A stretch of 64,000 bases of DNA from Pedobacter sp. KBS0701 (GCF_005938645.2 NZ_CP042171.1:806001-870000); one strand, 5' to 3'; counted from the stretch's first letter, positions 42,142-51,970 are shown. The notes: generated by a model from the letters alone, not told the origin. Made by a program: numbers and translations.

Positions 42142-45100
42142 ATGTATTATAAAAATACACTTTATGCAAGTCAATCCCTATTGACTTATCACTACACTAT
42201 TATCCAAAAATTAAGATTTTTCATGAAAGTAAATGCGATCTTATTGGTTATCTCATTATTTGCCGTCAGTAGCCTATATGCTGTTAACAGTTCTGCCCAG
42301 GGCCTGCAGGAAGTAACTGTATCCTTAGGCTTTTCGAAAGGAAATTTACAGGAGGCTTTTGCAAAAATCGAACAGCAGACCGATTTTCGTTTTGCTTATA
42401 AAAAAGAGGTCATCTCAGGTGTAAAAGTACCACAACTTGAGGCCAGGCAGCGTAGCGTAAAACAAATCCTTGATGCGCTTTTACAGGGCAGCGGATTAAA
42501 CTATAAGCTGCTCAATAATAGCATTATTATTTTTAAGGCTCCGGTTCCCCTTACACCGGTCAATAATTACAGGGAAGAAATTAATGGTGTAGTAAAAGAT
42601 GAAAAGGGTAATGAAATGCCTGGTGTTTCTGTTAAGGTGAAAGGCAAAACCATTGCCGCCATAACAGATGGCAACGGCGCGTTTAAGATCCAGGCCTCGG
42701 CAGATGATATCCTGATCTTTAGTTACATAGGTTATTCTACTATAGAGAGACCTGTGCAGAGTGCTAAACCAATGAATATATTCCTGGAGCCGCAAAGCGG
42801 AACATTAGATGCCGTTGTGGTAATCGGGTATGGAACCACTACCAGAAGAACCAATACCGGTTCTGTAACCACGGTAGGCGCAAAACAGATTGCCAACCAG
42901 CCTGTAGGAGATCCGATTGCGGCCTTGCAGGGCAGAGTTGCTGGCCTTGATATTTCTTCGGTAACTGGTTATCCGGGGTCAGCTTACAATGTACGCCTGA
43001 GGGGCCAAAATTCGATTACCGCAGGTACCGCACCTCTATATATTGTTGATGGTGTACCCTTTATATCAGAAAGTCTGAGCCAGTTTTCCGGGGCAAATGG
43101 GAACCAAAGTCCGCTAGCCAGTATCAATCCCGCCGATATCGAGCAGATTGATATCTTAAAAGATGCAGATGCAACGGCAATATATGGCTCCAGGGGAGCA
43201 AACGGCGTGATTTTGATTACCACTAAAAAAGGAAAATCAGGAAAACCAGCGTTTACGGCGAATGTATACACCGGAATTTCTACGGTAAGTAAACGCGTAA
43301 AGATGCTTAATGGTTCAGAATACCTGGCCATGAGGCGCGAGGCCTATGCAAATGACGCGGTTACCCCGACAGATGCACAGGCGCCGGATCTGTTATTATG
43401 GGACCAGAATCTTGATCAGAACTGGCAGGATCTGCTGATCGGTAATTCAGCCAATCTTTCTGAACTTCAGTTGGGTCTCAGTGGCGGTACAGAGCAGACT
43501 AAATACCTGATCAGCGGGACCTACCGGGACGAGAAAATAGTTTTACCCGGTGATTTAGGTTTTAAAAGAGGAGCATTGAATATGTCGCTTAACCATAGCT
43601 CGGTTGATCAAAAATTTCAGTTTACCAGTTCTTTAAAATATACACTCGATGAAAATAACACCTTACAAAGTGATGTAACCAGCTTTTTTAACCTTGCACC
43701 AAATTTCCCGATCTACGATGCGCAAGGGAATTATTACTGGATCGGAAATGAGCAGAACCCCATGGCTTATTTTGAACGTACAAATGTGAGCAATACTAAC
43801 AATATTTTTGGGAATACCACTTTAAGCTATCAGTTTTTGACGGGCCTTACCGCCAAAGTAAGTGCCGGTTTTAACAAGATGGATATGAAACAGACCCAAA
43901 CGCTTCCAAAATTGGGCTTCAACCCGGTCAGCTACACGGGGAGCAGCGCAAACTATGGAACCAGTAACTTAAATTCGTACATCGTAGAACCCCAGCTAAA
44001 TTATAATGTTAAACTGGGCAAGGGCAGTTTAGCTGCTTTAGTGGGTGGCACCTGGCAGCACAGCCTGAGAGAAGGACAAGGTGTGACCGGAAGCGGTTAT
44101 ATCAGCGATCTGCAATTGGATAACATTAAGGCAGCTACACTGATCACGCCAAGAAGTTACAGTTATACCAAGTACCGCTATACATCAGTTTTTGGAAGGC
44201 TTACCTATAACTGGGATGAAAAATATATCGTAAACGGTACCTTCCGCAGGGATGGGTCTTCTAAGTTTGGTCCGAATAACCGTTTCGGAAATTTTGGCGC
44301 TGTAGGTGCAGCCTGGCTGTTTAGCAATGAGAATTTTATAAAAGAAAATCTTCCCTTCCTGAGTTTTGGTAAATTAAGGGGAAGTTTTGGTACGGTAGGG
44401 AATGACCAGATCGGTGATTATCAGTTCCTGGACAGCTGGACACCAACCTCTTATCCATACGGCGGAATTGGGGGAATATCACCTAGCCGTTTCCCGAACC
44501 CTGATTACAGCTGGGAAGTGAACAGGAAGCTGGAAGCAGGTTTAGACCTTGGTTTTTTTAATGAAAGGTTGCTACTTACTACAAATTTCTACCGCAACCG
44601 CTCAGACAATCAGTTGATCGGGAGCACACTTTCCTCGCAGTCTGGATTTACCAGCTACCAGGCCAATTTACCGGCCCAAGTAGAAAATAAAGGCTGGGAA
44701 TTTGAGCTGAGTTCGATCAATATCAAAAAGAAAGATTTTTCATGGAACACTTCCTTTAACCTTAGCCTGGCCAAAACCAAATTACTGAAATACCCTGACC
44801 TGAAAAACTCGGCGAATGCAGCTAAGTACGTTATCGGCCAGCCCTTATCGATCGTGATGGGTTTCGATTTTCTGGGAATAAATCCACAAACTGGTGTTCC
44901 CGAATTCAGGGATCTTAACGGAGATAAAGCCATCACCGATCCGGCAGATCTTATCGTGATAGGAAATACGATGCCTAAATTCTATGGAGGTATCCAGAAC
45001 AGTTTTACCTACAAAAACTTCAGTCTTGATTTCTTTTTTCAATTTGTAAAGCAGGAGGGGCCACTGTTAAACTATGGTTATCTGAGTTATTCCAATGGTT

Positions 45101-45459
45101 CTGCACTTAGAAATAAGGACATCAGTGCGCTTGAAAGATGGACAATGCCGGGCATTCCGTCGATGATACCTGGAGCAAGTGCAACTGCCGGTAAACCGAT
45201 CTATACTGCATACCAGAATAATTACCGGCTGTCGAATGCGGTTTGGGGCGATGCTTCATTTATCAGACTGAAAAATGTTTCTTTGAAATACAACTTCAAA
45301 GACTTGCTCAAAAGCTGGAAATTCAACAATATCACCATGTATGTTCTGGGACAGAACCTCTTTACGATCACTTCATACGATGGCTTTGACCCTGAAACAA
45401 AAGGATATTCAATGCCTCCAATAAGTGTTTACACCGCAGGTTTACAGGTATCATTTTAA
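42142..45459 (+). CDS. SusC/RagA family transporter with STN signalling domain
   Basis: This 1105-residue outer-membrane transporter has a long N-region and signal peptide (to about residue 53, V-N-S-S-A-Q). The STN secretin/TonB N-terminal domain spans about 58-130 (L-Q-E-A-F-A-K-I-E-Q-Q-T-D-F-R-F-A-Y). A carboxypeptidase-like domain (about 150-215), a plug with I-Y-G-S-R-G-A-N-G-V-I-L-I and a barrel ending in G-L-Q-V-S-F follow. The STN domain contacts FecR in the periplasm, so ligand capture is relayed to the ECF sigma factor. A shorter start at 42223 is possible, but long N-regions are common in this group. SusD begins 16 bp downstream. Confidence 0.93.
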   Translation: MYYKNTLYASQSLLTYHYTIIQKLRFFMKVNAILLVISLFAVSSLYAVNSSAQGLQEVTVSLGFSKGNLQEAFAKIEQQTDFRFAYKKEVISGVKVPQLEARQRSVKQILDALLQGSGLNYKLLNNSIIIFKAPVPLTPVNNYREEINGVVKDEKGNEMPGVSVKVKGKTIAAITDGNGAFKIQASADDILIFSYIGYSTIERPVQSAKPMNIFLEPQSGTLDAVVVIGYGTTTRRTNTGSVTTVGAKQIANQPVGDPIAALQGRVAGLDISSVTGYPGSAYNVRLRGQNSITAGTAPLYIVDGVPFISESLSQFSGANGNQSPLASINPADIEQIDILKDADATAIYGSRGANGVILITTKKGKSGKPAFTANVYTGISTVSKRVKMLNGSEYLAMRREAYANDAVTPTDAQAPDLLLWDQNLDQNWQDLLIGNSANLSELQLGLSGGTEQTKYLISGTYRDEKIVLPGDLGFKRGALNMSLNHSSVDQKFQFTSSLKYTLDENNTLQSDVTSFFNLAPNFPIYDAQGNYYWIGNEQNPMAYFERTNVSNTNNIFGNTTLSYQFLTGLTAKVSAGFNKMDMKQTQTLPKLGFNPVSYTGSSANYGTSNLNSYIVEPQLNYNVKLGKGSLAALVGGTWQHSLREGQGVTGSGYISDLQLDNIKAATLITPRSYSYTKYRYTSVFGRLTYNWDEKYIVNGTFRRDGSSKFGPNNRFGNFGAVGAAWLFSNENFIKENLPFLSFGKLRGSFGTVGNDQIGDYQFLDSWTPTSYPYGGIGGISPSRFPNPDYSWEVNRKLEAGLDLGFFNERLLLTTNFYRNRSDNQLIGSTLSSQSGFTSYQANLPAQVENKGWEFELSSINIKKKDFSWNTSFNLSLAKTKLLKYPDLKNSANAAKYVIGQPLSIVMGFDFLGINPQTGVPEFRDLNGDKAITDPADLIVIGNTMPKFYGGIQNSFTYKNFSLDFFFQFVKQEGPLLNYGYLSYSNGSALRNKDISALERWTMPGIPSMIPGASATAGKPIYTAYQNNYRLSNAVWGDASFIRLKNVSLKYNFKDLLKSWKFNNITMYVLGQNLFTITSYDGFDPETKGYSMPPISVYTAGLQVSF

Positions 45460-45475
45460 CTTAAAATTAATTCCG

Positions 45476-46927
45476 ATGAAAATTATCTATTATATATTGT
45501 CCTTTGCCTTGATCAGCGCAGGTCTGTCATGCAAAAAATATGTAGAAATCGAAGATCCAAAAGATCAGTTGGCTACTGGAACCGTTTTTACCACCGATGC
45601 TACTGCAACTGCCGCAATGGTGGGTATTTACAGCGATATGAATGCTTCTAATTACCAGTTTGCTAATGTACTCACCAGCTTTACTTGTGCTATGGCCGCT
45701 GATGAGTTCGTGTATGCTTCTGTACTGGCCAATTTTGACGAATTCAAGAACAATGCCCTAACCTCCGGAAATACCTATGTGGGGATTATGTGGTCTTCGC
45801 CCTATAATTTTATTTACCGATCTAATGCCGTTATAGAAGGCGTTTCGGCTTCTAATACACTTACACCAGCAGTTAAGAACCAGTTATTGGGTGAGGCTAA
45901 GTTTATGCGTGCCTTCTGCCATTTCTATCTGGTAAATTTCTTTGGTGATGTACCGCTCATCCTTAATACTGATGTATTGAACAATAGCAATAAAGCCAGA
46001 AGTCCTAAGGCTGAGGTTTATGCTGCGATTATCCGGGATTTAAAAGATGCCAAAAGTTTATTGGTAGCCGCTTACCCTGGAGCCGGCGAGCGTACACGTC
46101 CAAATAAAACAGCAGCTACACTTTTGCTATCGAGAGCCTATCTATATACCGGGAACAACGCTTTGGCAGAGTCTGAAGCCAATGAGGTAATCGCGAATAC
46201 AACACAGTACTCGATTTTAAAAAATGCTGATCTAAATGATGCCGCAAGCATGACCAAGACTTTTTTGAAAAACTCAAACGAAGCTGTTTGGCAGCTTCAG
46301 GTTGTGAATACGCTTGGCGGAAGAAACACTTGGGAAGGGAATACCCTTATTCCAACAGCCTCACCATTTTACAGGCTTACCAAAGGAATATACGGCCTGG
46401 AGACAGGTTTCGAAGCGGGAGATAAGCGGTTCAGCAATTGGGTTGGTAGCTACAGCACTACTACAACCCCTATTGTAACGCATTATTATCCTTTTAAATA
46501 TAAGGTGAGGGTTGGAGCAGCAGGTGCTGCGGTAAGCGAATATTCAATGATACTCCGTTTTGCCGAAGCTTACCTGATCCGTGCGGAGGCCAGGGTAGGA
46601 CTGGGCAGATTTTCTGAGGCCAAAGATGACCTTAATGTACTTCGCGCCCGTGCCGGACTAACGCCTCTGGCTGTTGCAGCAAGCCAGGCAGTTGCCATGG
46701 CGCAGGTTGAACAGGAAAGAAGGGTAGAGCTGTTTTCGGAATGGGGACACCGCTGGTTCGATCTTAAACGGTGGAAAAGTGTGTCGGGGGATCCTTTAAA
46801 ATCCCGCGCAGATGATATTCTGCCACTGAGCAAGCCATTCTGGAAACCTACCGCAGTACTTTTTCCTATTCCGGTAGAGGCCATGCGTACCAATCCCAAT
46901 ATGGTTCAGAATCCAGGTTACAATTAA
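45476..46927 (+). CDS. RagB/SusD family lipoprotein (ECF-controlled locus)
   Basis: From the ATG at 45476 the protein has 483 residues with lipobox G-L-S-C19-K-K. A longer frame from 45425 overlaps the SusC end and is rejected. Typical SusD segments are A-K-F-M-R-A-F-C-H-F-Y-L-V-N-F-F-G (about 140), A-E-A-Y-L-I-R-A-E-A and E-R-R-V-E-L-F-S-E-W-G-H-R-W-F-D-L-K-R-W, with the ending M-V-Q-N-P-G-Y-N. It forms the lid of the STN-type SusC. The substrate cannot be told from sequence; loci of this form take up glycans, peptides or other nutrients. Confidence 0.92.
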   Translation: MKIIYYILSFALISAGLSCKKYVEIEDPKDQLATGTVFTTDATATAAMVGIYSDMNASNYQFANVLTSFTCAMAADEFVYASVLANFDEFKNNALTSGNTYVGIMWSSPYNFIYRSNAVIEGVSASNTLTPAVKNQLLGEAKFMRAFCHFYLVNFFGDVPLILNTDVLNNSNKARSPKAEVYAAIIRDLKDAKSLLVAAYPGAGERTRPNKTAATLLLSRAYLYTGNNALAESEANEVIANTTQYSILKNADLNDAASMTKTFLKNSNEAVWQLQVVNTLGGRNTWEGNTLIPTASPFYRLTKGIYGLETGFEAGDKRFSNWVGSYSTTTTPIVTHYYPFKYKVRVGAAGAAVSEYSMILRFAEAYLIRAEARVGLGRFSEAKDDLNVLRARAGLTPLAVAASQAVAMAQVEQERRVELFSEWGHRWFDLKRWKSVSGDPLKSRADDILPLSKPFWKPTAVLFPIPVEAMRTNPNMVQNPGYN

Positions 46928-46936
46928 TTAATTCCT

Positions 46937-48862
46937 ATGAAAAAAATAGTATTCAGTTATATGCTCCTCGTGCTTGCCATTGTGCAGGTGCGTGGGCAAA
47001 GCGTAACCATTAAGCCCGAAAAAATAAAGAGAGGAGATACCGTTACCATCAGTTACGACCCTACAGCTATCTATGCTAAAATAACACCTGACGCACCCTC
47101 CGTAACGATCGTTTTCACCTATTCTACTTTTTACGACCTGCCTTGGAAAATGCCAATGGTAAAAAAGGGCAAAATATGGACAGCATCTTTTGTAGCCGGC
47201 AGGTTTGCAACCTTTGCGGCTTTTTATCTCCAGAGCGGAGAGCAGATACAGCAACCTGCTGCCGATCAACACTATGTTTTGCGTGTTTTTGATGGGGAAA
47301 GGAGAGTAAAAAGCAGCTTTTTGCACGAATCTTATAGCCTTTCTGCCCAAATGCCAAAATCTCCTGATCTTCAGGCTAAAAAGCTGATTCTGCTCGGCGA
47401 AGAACTAAAAAATAATCCTGATCATTATGAGGCTAAGGTAGCACAGCTCAACACCATGATGATTATGGCAAAAAGCCCTCAAGAAAAACTGCGGTTAAGG
47501 GAGCAGGCCAGGAAAATCATTGCAGCGAAATTTGAAGAAAATCCTACGCTGCCGGGAAATGTGAACCTGGTTACGATGGGCTATCTGATGATCGGCGAAA
47601 AGAGCAGGCTCGATTCGGTGCGCAAAGTAATTATGCAGCGCTTCCCGGATGCAGATATCTCCAAAGACTTCCGCGCCGCAGTTATCGCTAAAGAGCAGGA
47701 TACTGCCACCAAAATTGCAAAGCTGGAAGCGATGCTAAAGAAAAGCGATAAGCCTGGTGAAGAAGGGTCTGAAGGTATTCATAAAATGCTATTTGATTAT
47801 TATGCATCGGTCAAGGATTCTACCAGGGCATTGTTTCATGCTTCCAAGCTGAACATAAAAGTTAGCCCTTACACACCTCAGGCACTTAAGGATATTGCAG
47901 CCAGGCTGACCGAAAATAAAATCGCCCCATCAGCGGCTATTGCTTATGCAGACAGATCGTTGCAAATTTCCGGTACCTGGCCGGTAGGGATTATCCGTTA
48001 TTTCCCTGAGTTCGGTTATATTCCTTCCTATGTACCGGATACCACAAGAAAACAGGCCATAGCAGAGGCAAGGTCTGCGCTGCTTTCTATCAAAGCACTC
48101 AATTATTTTGAGCTGCACCAAATCGATTCAGCAAGACTGCTGGCAGACCGGGCAGTAAAACTTTCGGATGGAAGAGAGGGGTTGATTAACAGTGCCCAGG
48201 TATCTGCAAGGTTAAATGAAAATCAGAAGGCTTTTAATATCCTCTGGAAGCTGCTGATTAAAAATCCGACAGATTCAACGGTACTGAAAAGCGCAAAAAT
48301 CAATTTTTTAAGATATAACCAGTCCGAAGCCAGTTTCCGGTCAAAGGTAGCGGAGCTGGAAGCTTTGGAAATCGCCCGGCTAACTGCTAAAACCACATTA
48401 TCGATGATGAATAAGCCCGGACCGGAATTATCGGGCCTGGTGGACCTCGAAGGGCGGCCGGTTACCGCAGAAATGATGAAGGGAAAGATTGTAATCCTTG
48501 ATTTCTGGGCAACCTGGTGTGTTCCCTGTATGCAGGAAATGCCTTATTTCCATAAGGTTTTCGAAAAATACCGCAACAATAAGGAGATCATGTTTATGGT
48601 GGTCAACAGTGGTTCCAACAATACCCTCGAAGATGCTAAAAAATGGGCAAAACAGAACCCGCAATATCAGTTTCCGATTTATTTCAACAACGATAAAAAT
48701 ATAGGAGAAAAAGTAGGCTTTACGGTAATTCCTACTATCGCTGTTTTAGATCAGCAGGGAAAAATGCAGTTCAGGACCATTGGGTTTGAAGGTGAGATCC
48801 TTCAGAAAAAACTTGATGTTGAAATCGCTGTTCTGCTTGAAAGAAAGCAGAAGGGTGAATAA
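46937..48862 (+). CDS. TlpA-like thioredoxin-domain protein with helical repeat region
   Basis: This 641-residue exported protein has a signal peptide ending Q-V-R-G-Q (about 20). An N-terminal beta-rich segment (about 21-135) resembles the region found before many Bacteroidota TlpA proteins. A long helical, TPR-like middle (about 140-490) and a C-terminal thioredoxin fold with W527-C-V-P-C531 follow, with the cis-proline in V-I-P-T. It acts in the cell envelope, probably reducing disulfides. It is 9 bp after SusD and is the last gene before a terminator, so it belongs to the ECF-controlled uptake operon. Its substrate is unknown. Confidence 0.85.
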   Translation: MKKIVFSYMLLVLAIVQVRGQSVTIKPEKIKRGDTVTISYDPTAIYAKITPDAPSVTIVFTYSTFYDLPWKMPMVKKGKIWTASFVAGRFATFAAFYLQSGEQIQQPAADQHYVLRVFDGERRVKSSFLHESYSLSAQMPKSPDLQAKKLILLGEELKNNPDHYEAKVAQLNTMMIMAKSPQEKLRLREQARKIIAAKFEENPTLPGNVNLVTMGYLMIGEKSRLDSVRKVIMQRFPDADISKDFRAAVIAKEQDTATKIAKLEAMLKKSDKPGEEGSEGIHKMLFDYYASVKDSTRALFHASKLNIKVSPYTPQALKDIAARLTENKIAPSAAIAYADRSLQISGTWPVGIIRYFPEFGYIPSYVPDTTRKQAIAEARSALLSIKALNYFELHQIDSARLLADRAVKLSDGREGLINSAQVSARLNENQKAFNILWKLLIKNPTDSTVLKSAKINFLRYNQSEASFRSKVAELEALEIARLTAKTTLSMMNKPGPELSGLVDLEGRPVTAEMMKGKIVILDFWATWCVPCMQEMPYFHKVFEKYRNNKEIMFMVVNSGSNNTLEDAKKWAKQNPQYQFPIYFNNDKNIGEKVGFTVIPTIAVLDQQGKMQFRTIGFEGEILQKKLDVEIAVLLERKQKGE

Positions 48863-48869
48863 AGATACC

Positions 48870-48921
48870 GACCGGCATTGGATGGCTTTTCTTGCATCTT
48901 ATGCCGGTCATTTTATGTTTT
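48870..48921 (+). terminator. Terminator after the TlpA-like gene
   Basis: A 9-bp stem GACCGGCAT/ATGCCGGTC (48870-48878 with 48901-48909) has a 22-nt loop and a TTTTATGTTTTAATTTT tail. Confidence 0.8.
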
Positions 48922-49035
48922 AATTTTATTTTTAATGTTCTATCGCTTTTGCTTAAGAATGGTCAATTCGCTGCCCAATCACTTGGTGAGGGTTTCCGAA
49001 ATCTCCGTTTAACAAAGCACAGCGTTCAATTATAG

Positions 49036-49770
49036 CTAATCTCTTCTGCTTTCAACCGTATAGATGAAGCTATCTGCCTTATAAAATCCGAGGTTGTATT
49101 CGATTGGTTTTTCGTCAATATCATACACAAAACGCTTCCTGAATAAGATAGGCGAGCCTACATTCGCCTCCAGTTTGGCTGCGATGAATTCATCCGCGAG
49201 CAAGGCACTGATTTCCTCTTTGGAGATCATCGCAACGACCGAATGTTCCTTTTCCAGCATTTCATAAAGGGGAGCTTTGTAATCCTCTTCGCCAGTTAGA
49301 CCCACACCTGGATGGAAGTATGATTCAAAATATACGAACGGACCCTCAGGGCGGCCCCTTAGCCTAACCAATTTTAAAACTTTTTTGTCTTCCTTGATCT
49401 GGAAAAAACTTGCCAGTCTTTTATCGGGATATACCCAGCTTACATGTAATTCGAAATTTCGGATCGGAATTCCCCTGGCACTCATTTCCTGAGAAAAACT
49501 CATCCAGTTCTTCGATTTTGAACTCAGCGATTTTGATGCGGCCACCTTAGTGCCGACCCCTTTTTTGCGTATAAGCAAGCCGTCGTAAACCAGTTTATTT
49601 ATCGACTGGCGTAAAGTAGTGCGTGATATGCCTAATTCTTTTGATAACTCTACTTCGTTGGGAAGCAGTTTGCCACCAACATATTCGGGGTTTTCAATTA
49701 ATTTCCTTAACAATGCTTCCGCCTGTACATGTAATGGCACCTGACTTTTATGGTCTATTGTTAGTTTCAT
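49036..49770 (-). CDS. GntR/HutC-family transcriptional regulator with UTRA domain
   Basis: From the ATG at 49770 the protein has 244 residues. An upstream ATG at 49803 would add 11 residues that run into the operator region and is less likely. The N-terminal winged helix-turn-helix (about 1-70; L-P-N-E-V-E-L-S-K-E-L-G-I-S-R-T-T-L-R-Q) precedes a UTRA ligand-binding domain (about 90-240). HutC-type regulators usually repress sugar-use genes and release DNA on binding a sugar phosphate. Divergent from the mannose operon, with paired palindromes between them, it is very probably that operon's repressor and represses itself. A mannose-derived phosphate is the likely inducer (inference). Confidence 0.9.
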   Translation of the reverse strand: MKLTIDHKSQVPLHVQAEALLRKLIENPEYVGGKLLPNEVELSKELGISRTTLRQSINKLVYDGLLIRKKGVGTKVAASKSLSSKSKNWMSFSQEMSARGIPIRNFELHVSWVYPDKRLASFFQIKEDKKVLKLVRLRGRPEGPFVYFESYFHPGVGLTGEEDYKAPLYEMLEKEHSVVAMISKEEISALLADEFIAAKLEANVGSPILFRKRFVYDIDEKPIEYNLGFYKADSFIYTVESRRD

Positions 49771-49810
49771 ACTCGATACAATAATATAAAAATTTCGTCT
49801 CATTTACATC

Positions 49811-49821
49811 ATGTACATACA
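49811..49821. promoter_or_regulatory. GntR operator O1
   Basis: ATGTACATACA lies about 40 bp upstream of the regulator's ATG at 49770. It is the inverted copy of O2 at 49928-49938. Confidence 0.7.
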
Positions 49822-49898
49822 TTCTGTTGTTTTCTGTGATCATTGCACTATTTAATTCGAATCAAAGCATACACCGCAAAAAATAATTAAAATAAAAA

Positions 49899-49938
49899 TT
49901 TGGAAGTAATTAATTTAATAATACATTTGTATGTACAT
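49899..49938 (+). promoter_or_regulatory. Mannose operon promoter overlapped by operator O2
   Basis: TTTG (49899-49902), a 19-bp spacer and TACATTTG (49922-49929) match the Bacteroidota consensus exactly. TGTATGTACAT (49928-49938) overlaps the -7 element and the expected start of transcription, so a bound regulator would block RNA polymerase. The leader to the first gene at 50138 is about 200 nt, with no reading frame or clear structure seen. Confidence 0.75.
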
Positions 49939-50137
49939 ATTATAGAATGTATAATCTAACCAGATAATTAGTTGATTTCAAAAAAAATGCATGATGTTGA
50001 GCCGGATACTTTTTCTAGATACCTTTTGTATCAATTTTCGATATAATGGTGTGCCTATAATTAAAATAGGAGCCTCTTTACCGGAACAGAAAGATTTCTT
50101 TTTGTATCTATAAAATCTGCTGATGTAAGAACATTGT

Positions 50138-51964
50138 ATGAACATGAACCAAATTCAAAATATAATTTATCAGAATCCTCATATCGATATGTCAATAGAA
50201 GAACCGATGCGAAAGACCGAGCAGGAAATTATGCCGGCATTTAGGAAAGAAATCAGCAAACCGCAGGGTTACGATATCTACCCATACTTTGCGCTGGGGG
50301 AAAAACAAATTTTCAATGGTTACGCGACTCTTGCTCATCACATTACCTTACAAAAAACTGTCATTATTGATGGTTATGTGGGGGTGTACTGGAATCTTTT
50401 GATCAGCTCGCTTAAGAAAGAACTTGTTTCCAGAGGGCTGCAAGTTAACATCATAGATACAGCTTCTTTTCTAAAAGACGAAGACTTGATCGATGAAATG
50501 GTTGAAGAGTTTCTTGGCGAGAAGGATGCCGTTTGGGGAAAAAAGACCACACTAAACTTAGGTGATTTTTTTGATCTCGAAGCTTTAAAGGCTTCAGAAG
50601 TTAATGAAGATTGCGATGTAAACCTGATTATAGGTTGCGGCGCTTCATTAAGTGAGTGGGATGCCTCCCTAATTTATGTGGATTTGCCCAAAAATGAATT
50701 ACAGCATCGAATGAGTGCCGGTGCAATCTGCAATCTGGGTAAGTCTGGTCCGCAGGAGCAGACCGAAATGTATAAGCGTTTTTATTTTGTAGACTGGGTT
50801 GTACTCAATGCCCACAAAGAGCAACTGGCAAAAAATGTAGACGTTTTTGTTGATGCGCAGTGGGATGAAGACATCAACTGGGGCTACGGTGATGCTGTTC
50901 GGGATGGGCTTAAGAAAATGTCTGCATCCGTATTTCGTGCAAGGCCATGGTTTGCCCCGGGTGCCTGGGGAGGGCAGTGGATGAAACAACGCATGCCGCA
51001 ACTCGATCAGAATGAGATTAATTATGCATGGTCTTTTGAACTTATCGTTCCGGAAAACGGATTGGTATTCGAAAGTGATGGGCTGCTTTTAGAGGTTTCT
51101 TTTGATCTGCTCATGTTTGCACAGGCAGGAAATGTATTGGGTAAACACTTTGAACGGTTTGGAAATGAATTTCCGATAAGATTTGATTTTCTCGACACGT
51201 TTGATGGTGGCAATCTTTCGATACAATGCCATCCAGGTCTTGAATACATCAAAGAACAGTTCGGAGAAAATATCACTCAAGATGAAACCTATTATATTCT
51301 GGATTGTAATGATGATGCGGGCGTGTACCTGGGCTTTCAGGAAGATATCAATCCGCTTGCTTTCAAACAGGTGCTTGAAGATAGTAACCTAAATGGTGTA
51401 GCGGTAGAAATTGAGCAATACGTACAGTGCCATAAAGCAAAAAAGCACGATTTATTTCTGATTCCGAATGGCACCATTCACAGTGCAGGTGCACAAAATT
51501 TGGTGCTTGAAATTAGTGCAACACCATATATTTTCACTTTTAAGATGTATGATTGGTTGAGACTAGACCTAAATGGCAAACCACGCCCAATTAACATTGA
51601 ACATGCTTTTAAAAATCTCGATTTTTCCCGAAAAGGAAGTAAGGTACAACAGGAATTGATTTCTAAACCAAGTATTCTTTTTGAAAAGGATGGCTGCACA
51701 TGTCTTCACCTACCTACCCACAAAGAGCATTTTTACGATGTGCACCGCCTAGACTTCGATTCATTCGTTGAAGTTGAAACAGAAAATGTTTGCCATGTGC
51801 TGATGCTTGTTGAAGGCGATTCGGTTAGTGTAACCACTGCCGATGGTTCGACCATGAATTTTCAATATGCTGAAACTTTTGTAATCCCTGCAGCAGCCGG
51901 AAGCTATAGTATTGTGAATAACTCGGACCGGCAGGCAAAAGTAATTAAAGCCTTTTTAAAATAA
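50138..51964 (+). CDS. Class I mannose-6-phosphate isomerase-like protein with kinase-like N-terminal domain
   Basis: This 608-residue protein has two parts. Residues about 270-608 are a type I phosphomannose isomerase-like double cupin with ligands in Q-C-H-P-G-L-E-Y and Q-D-E-T-Y-Y-I-L and a histidine in P-N-G-T-I-H-S-A-G. Such enzymes interconvert mannose 6-phosphate and fructose 6-phosphate. Residues about 65-250 look like a P-loop nucleoside/sugar kinase fold (T-V-I-I-D-G-Y-V-G-V-Y-W), but the Walker A lysine and G-x-G-K pattern are missing, so this part is probably inactive or regulatory. It is the first gene of the mannan operon, 6 bp before the sugar porter, which fits entry of mannose into glycolysis. 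A separate kinase would be needed. Confidence 0.8.
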   Translation: MNMNQIQNIIYQNPHIDMSIEEPMRKTEQEIMPAFRKEISKPQGYDIYPYFALGEKQIFNGYATLAHHITLQKTVIIDGYVGVYWNLLISSLKKELVSRGLQVNIIDTASFLKDEDLIDEMVEEFLGEKDAVWGKKTTLNLGDFFDLEALKASEVNEDCDVNLIIGCGASLSEWDASLIYVDLPKNELQHRMSAGAICNLGKSGPQEQTEMYKRFYFVDWVVLNAHKEQLAKNVDVFVDAQWDEDINWGYGDAVRDGLKKMSASVFRARPWFAPGAWGGQWMKQRMPQLDQNEINYAWSFELIVPENGLVFESDGLLLEVSFDLLMFAQAGNVLGKHFERFGNEFPIRFDFLDTFDGGNLSIQCHPGLEYIKEQFGENITQDETYYILDCNDDAGVYLGFQEDINPLAFKQVLEDSNLNGVAVEIEQYVQCHKAKKHDLFLIPNGTIHSAGAQNLVLEISATPYIFTFKMYDWLRLDLNGKPRPINIEHAFKNLDFSRKGSKVQQELISKPSILFEKDGCTCLHLPTHKEHFYDVHRLDFDSFVEVETENVCHVLMLVEGDSVSVTTADGSTMNFQYAETFVIPAAAGSYSIVNNSDRQAKVIKAFLK

Positions 51965-51970
51965 CTCACC

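Noticed and set aside
49771..49803. Longer start for the GntR regulator
   Set aside because: The extra 11 residues are hydrophobic and not family-like, and they come from the operator-proximal region; the ATG at 49770 gives the normal winged-helix start.
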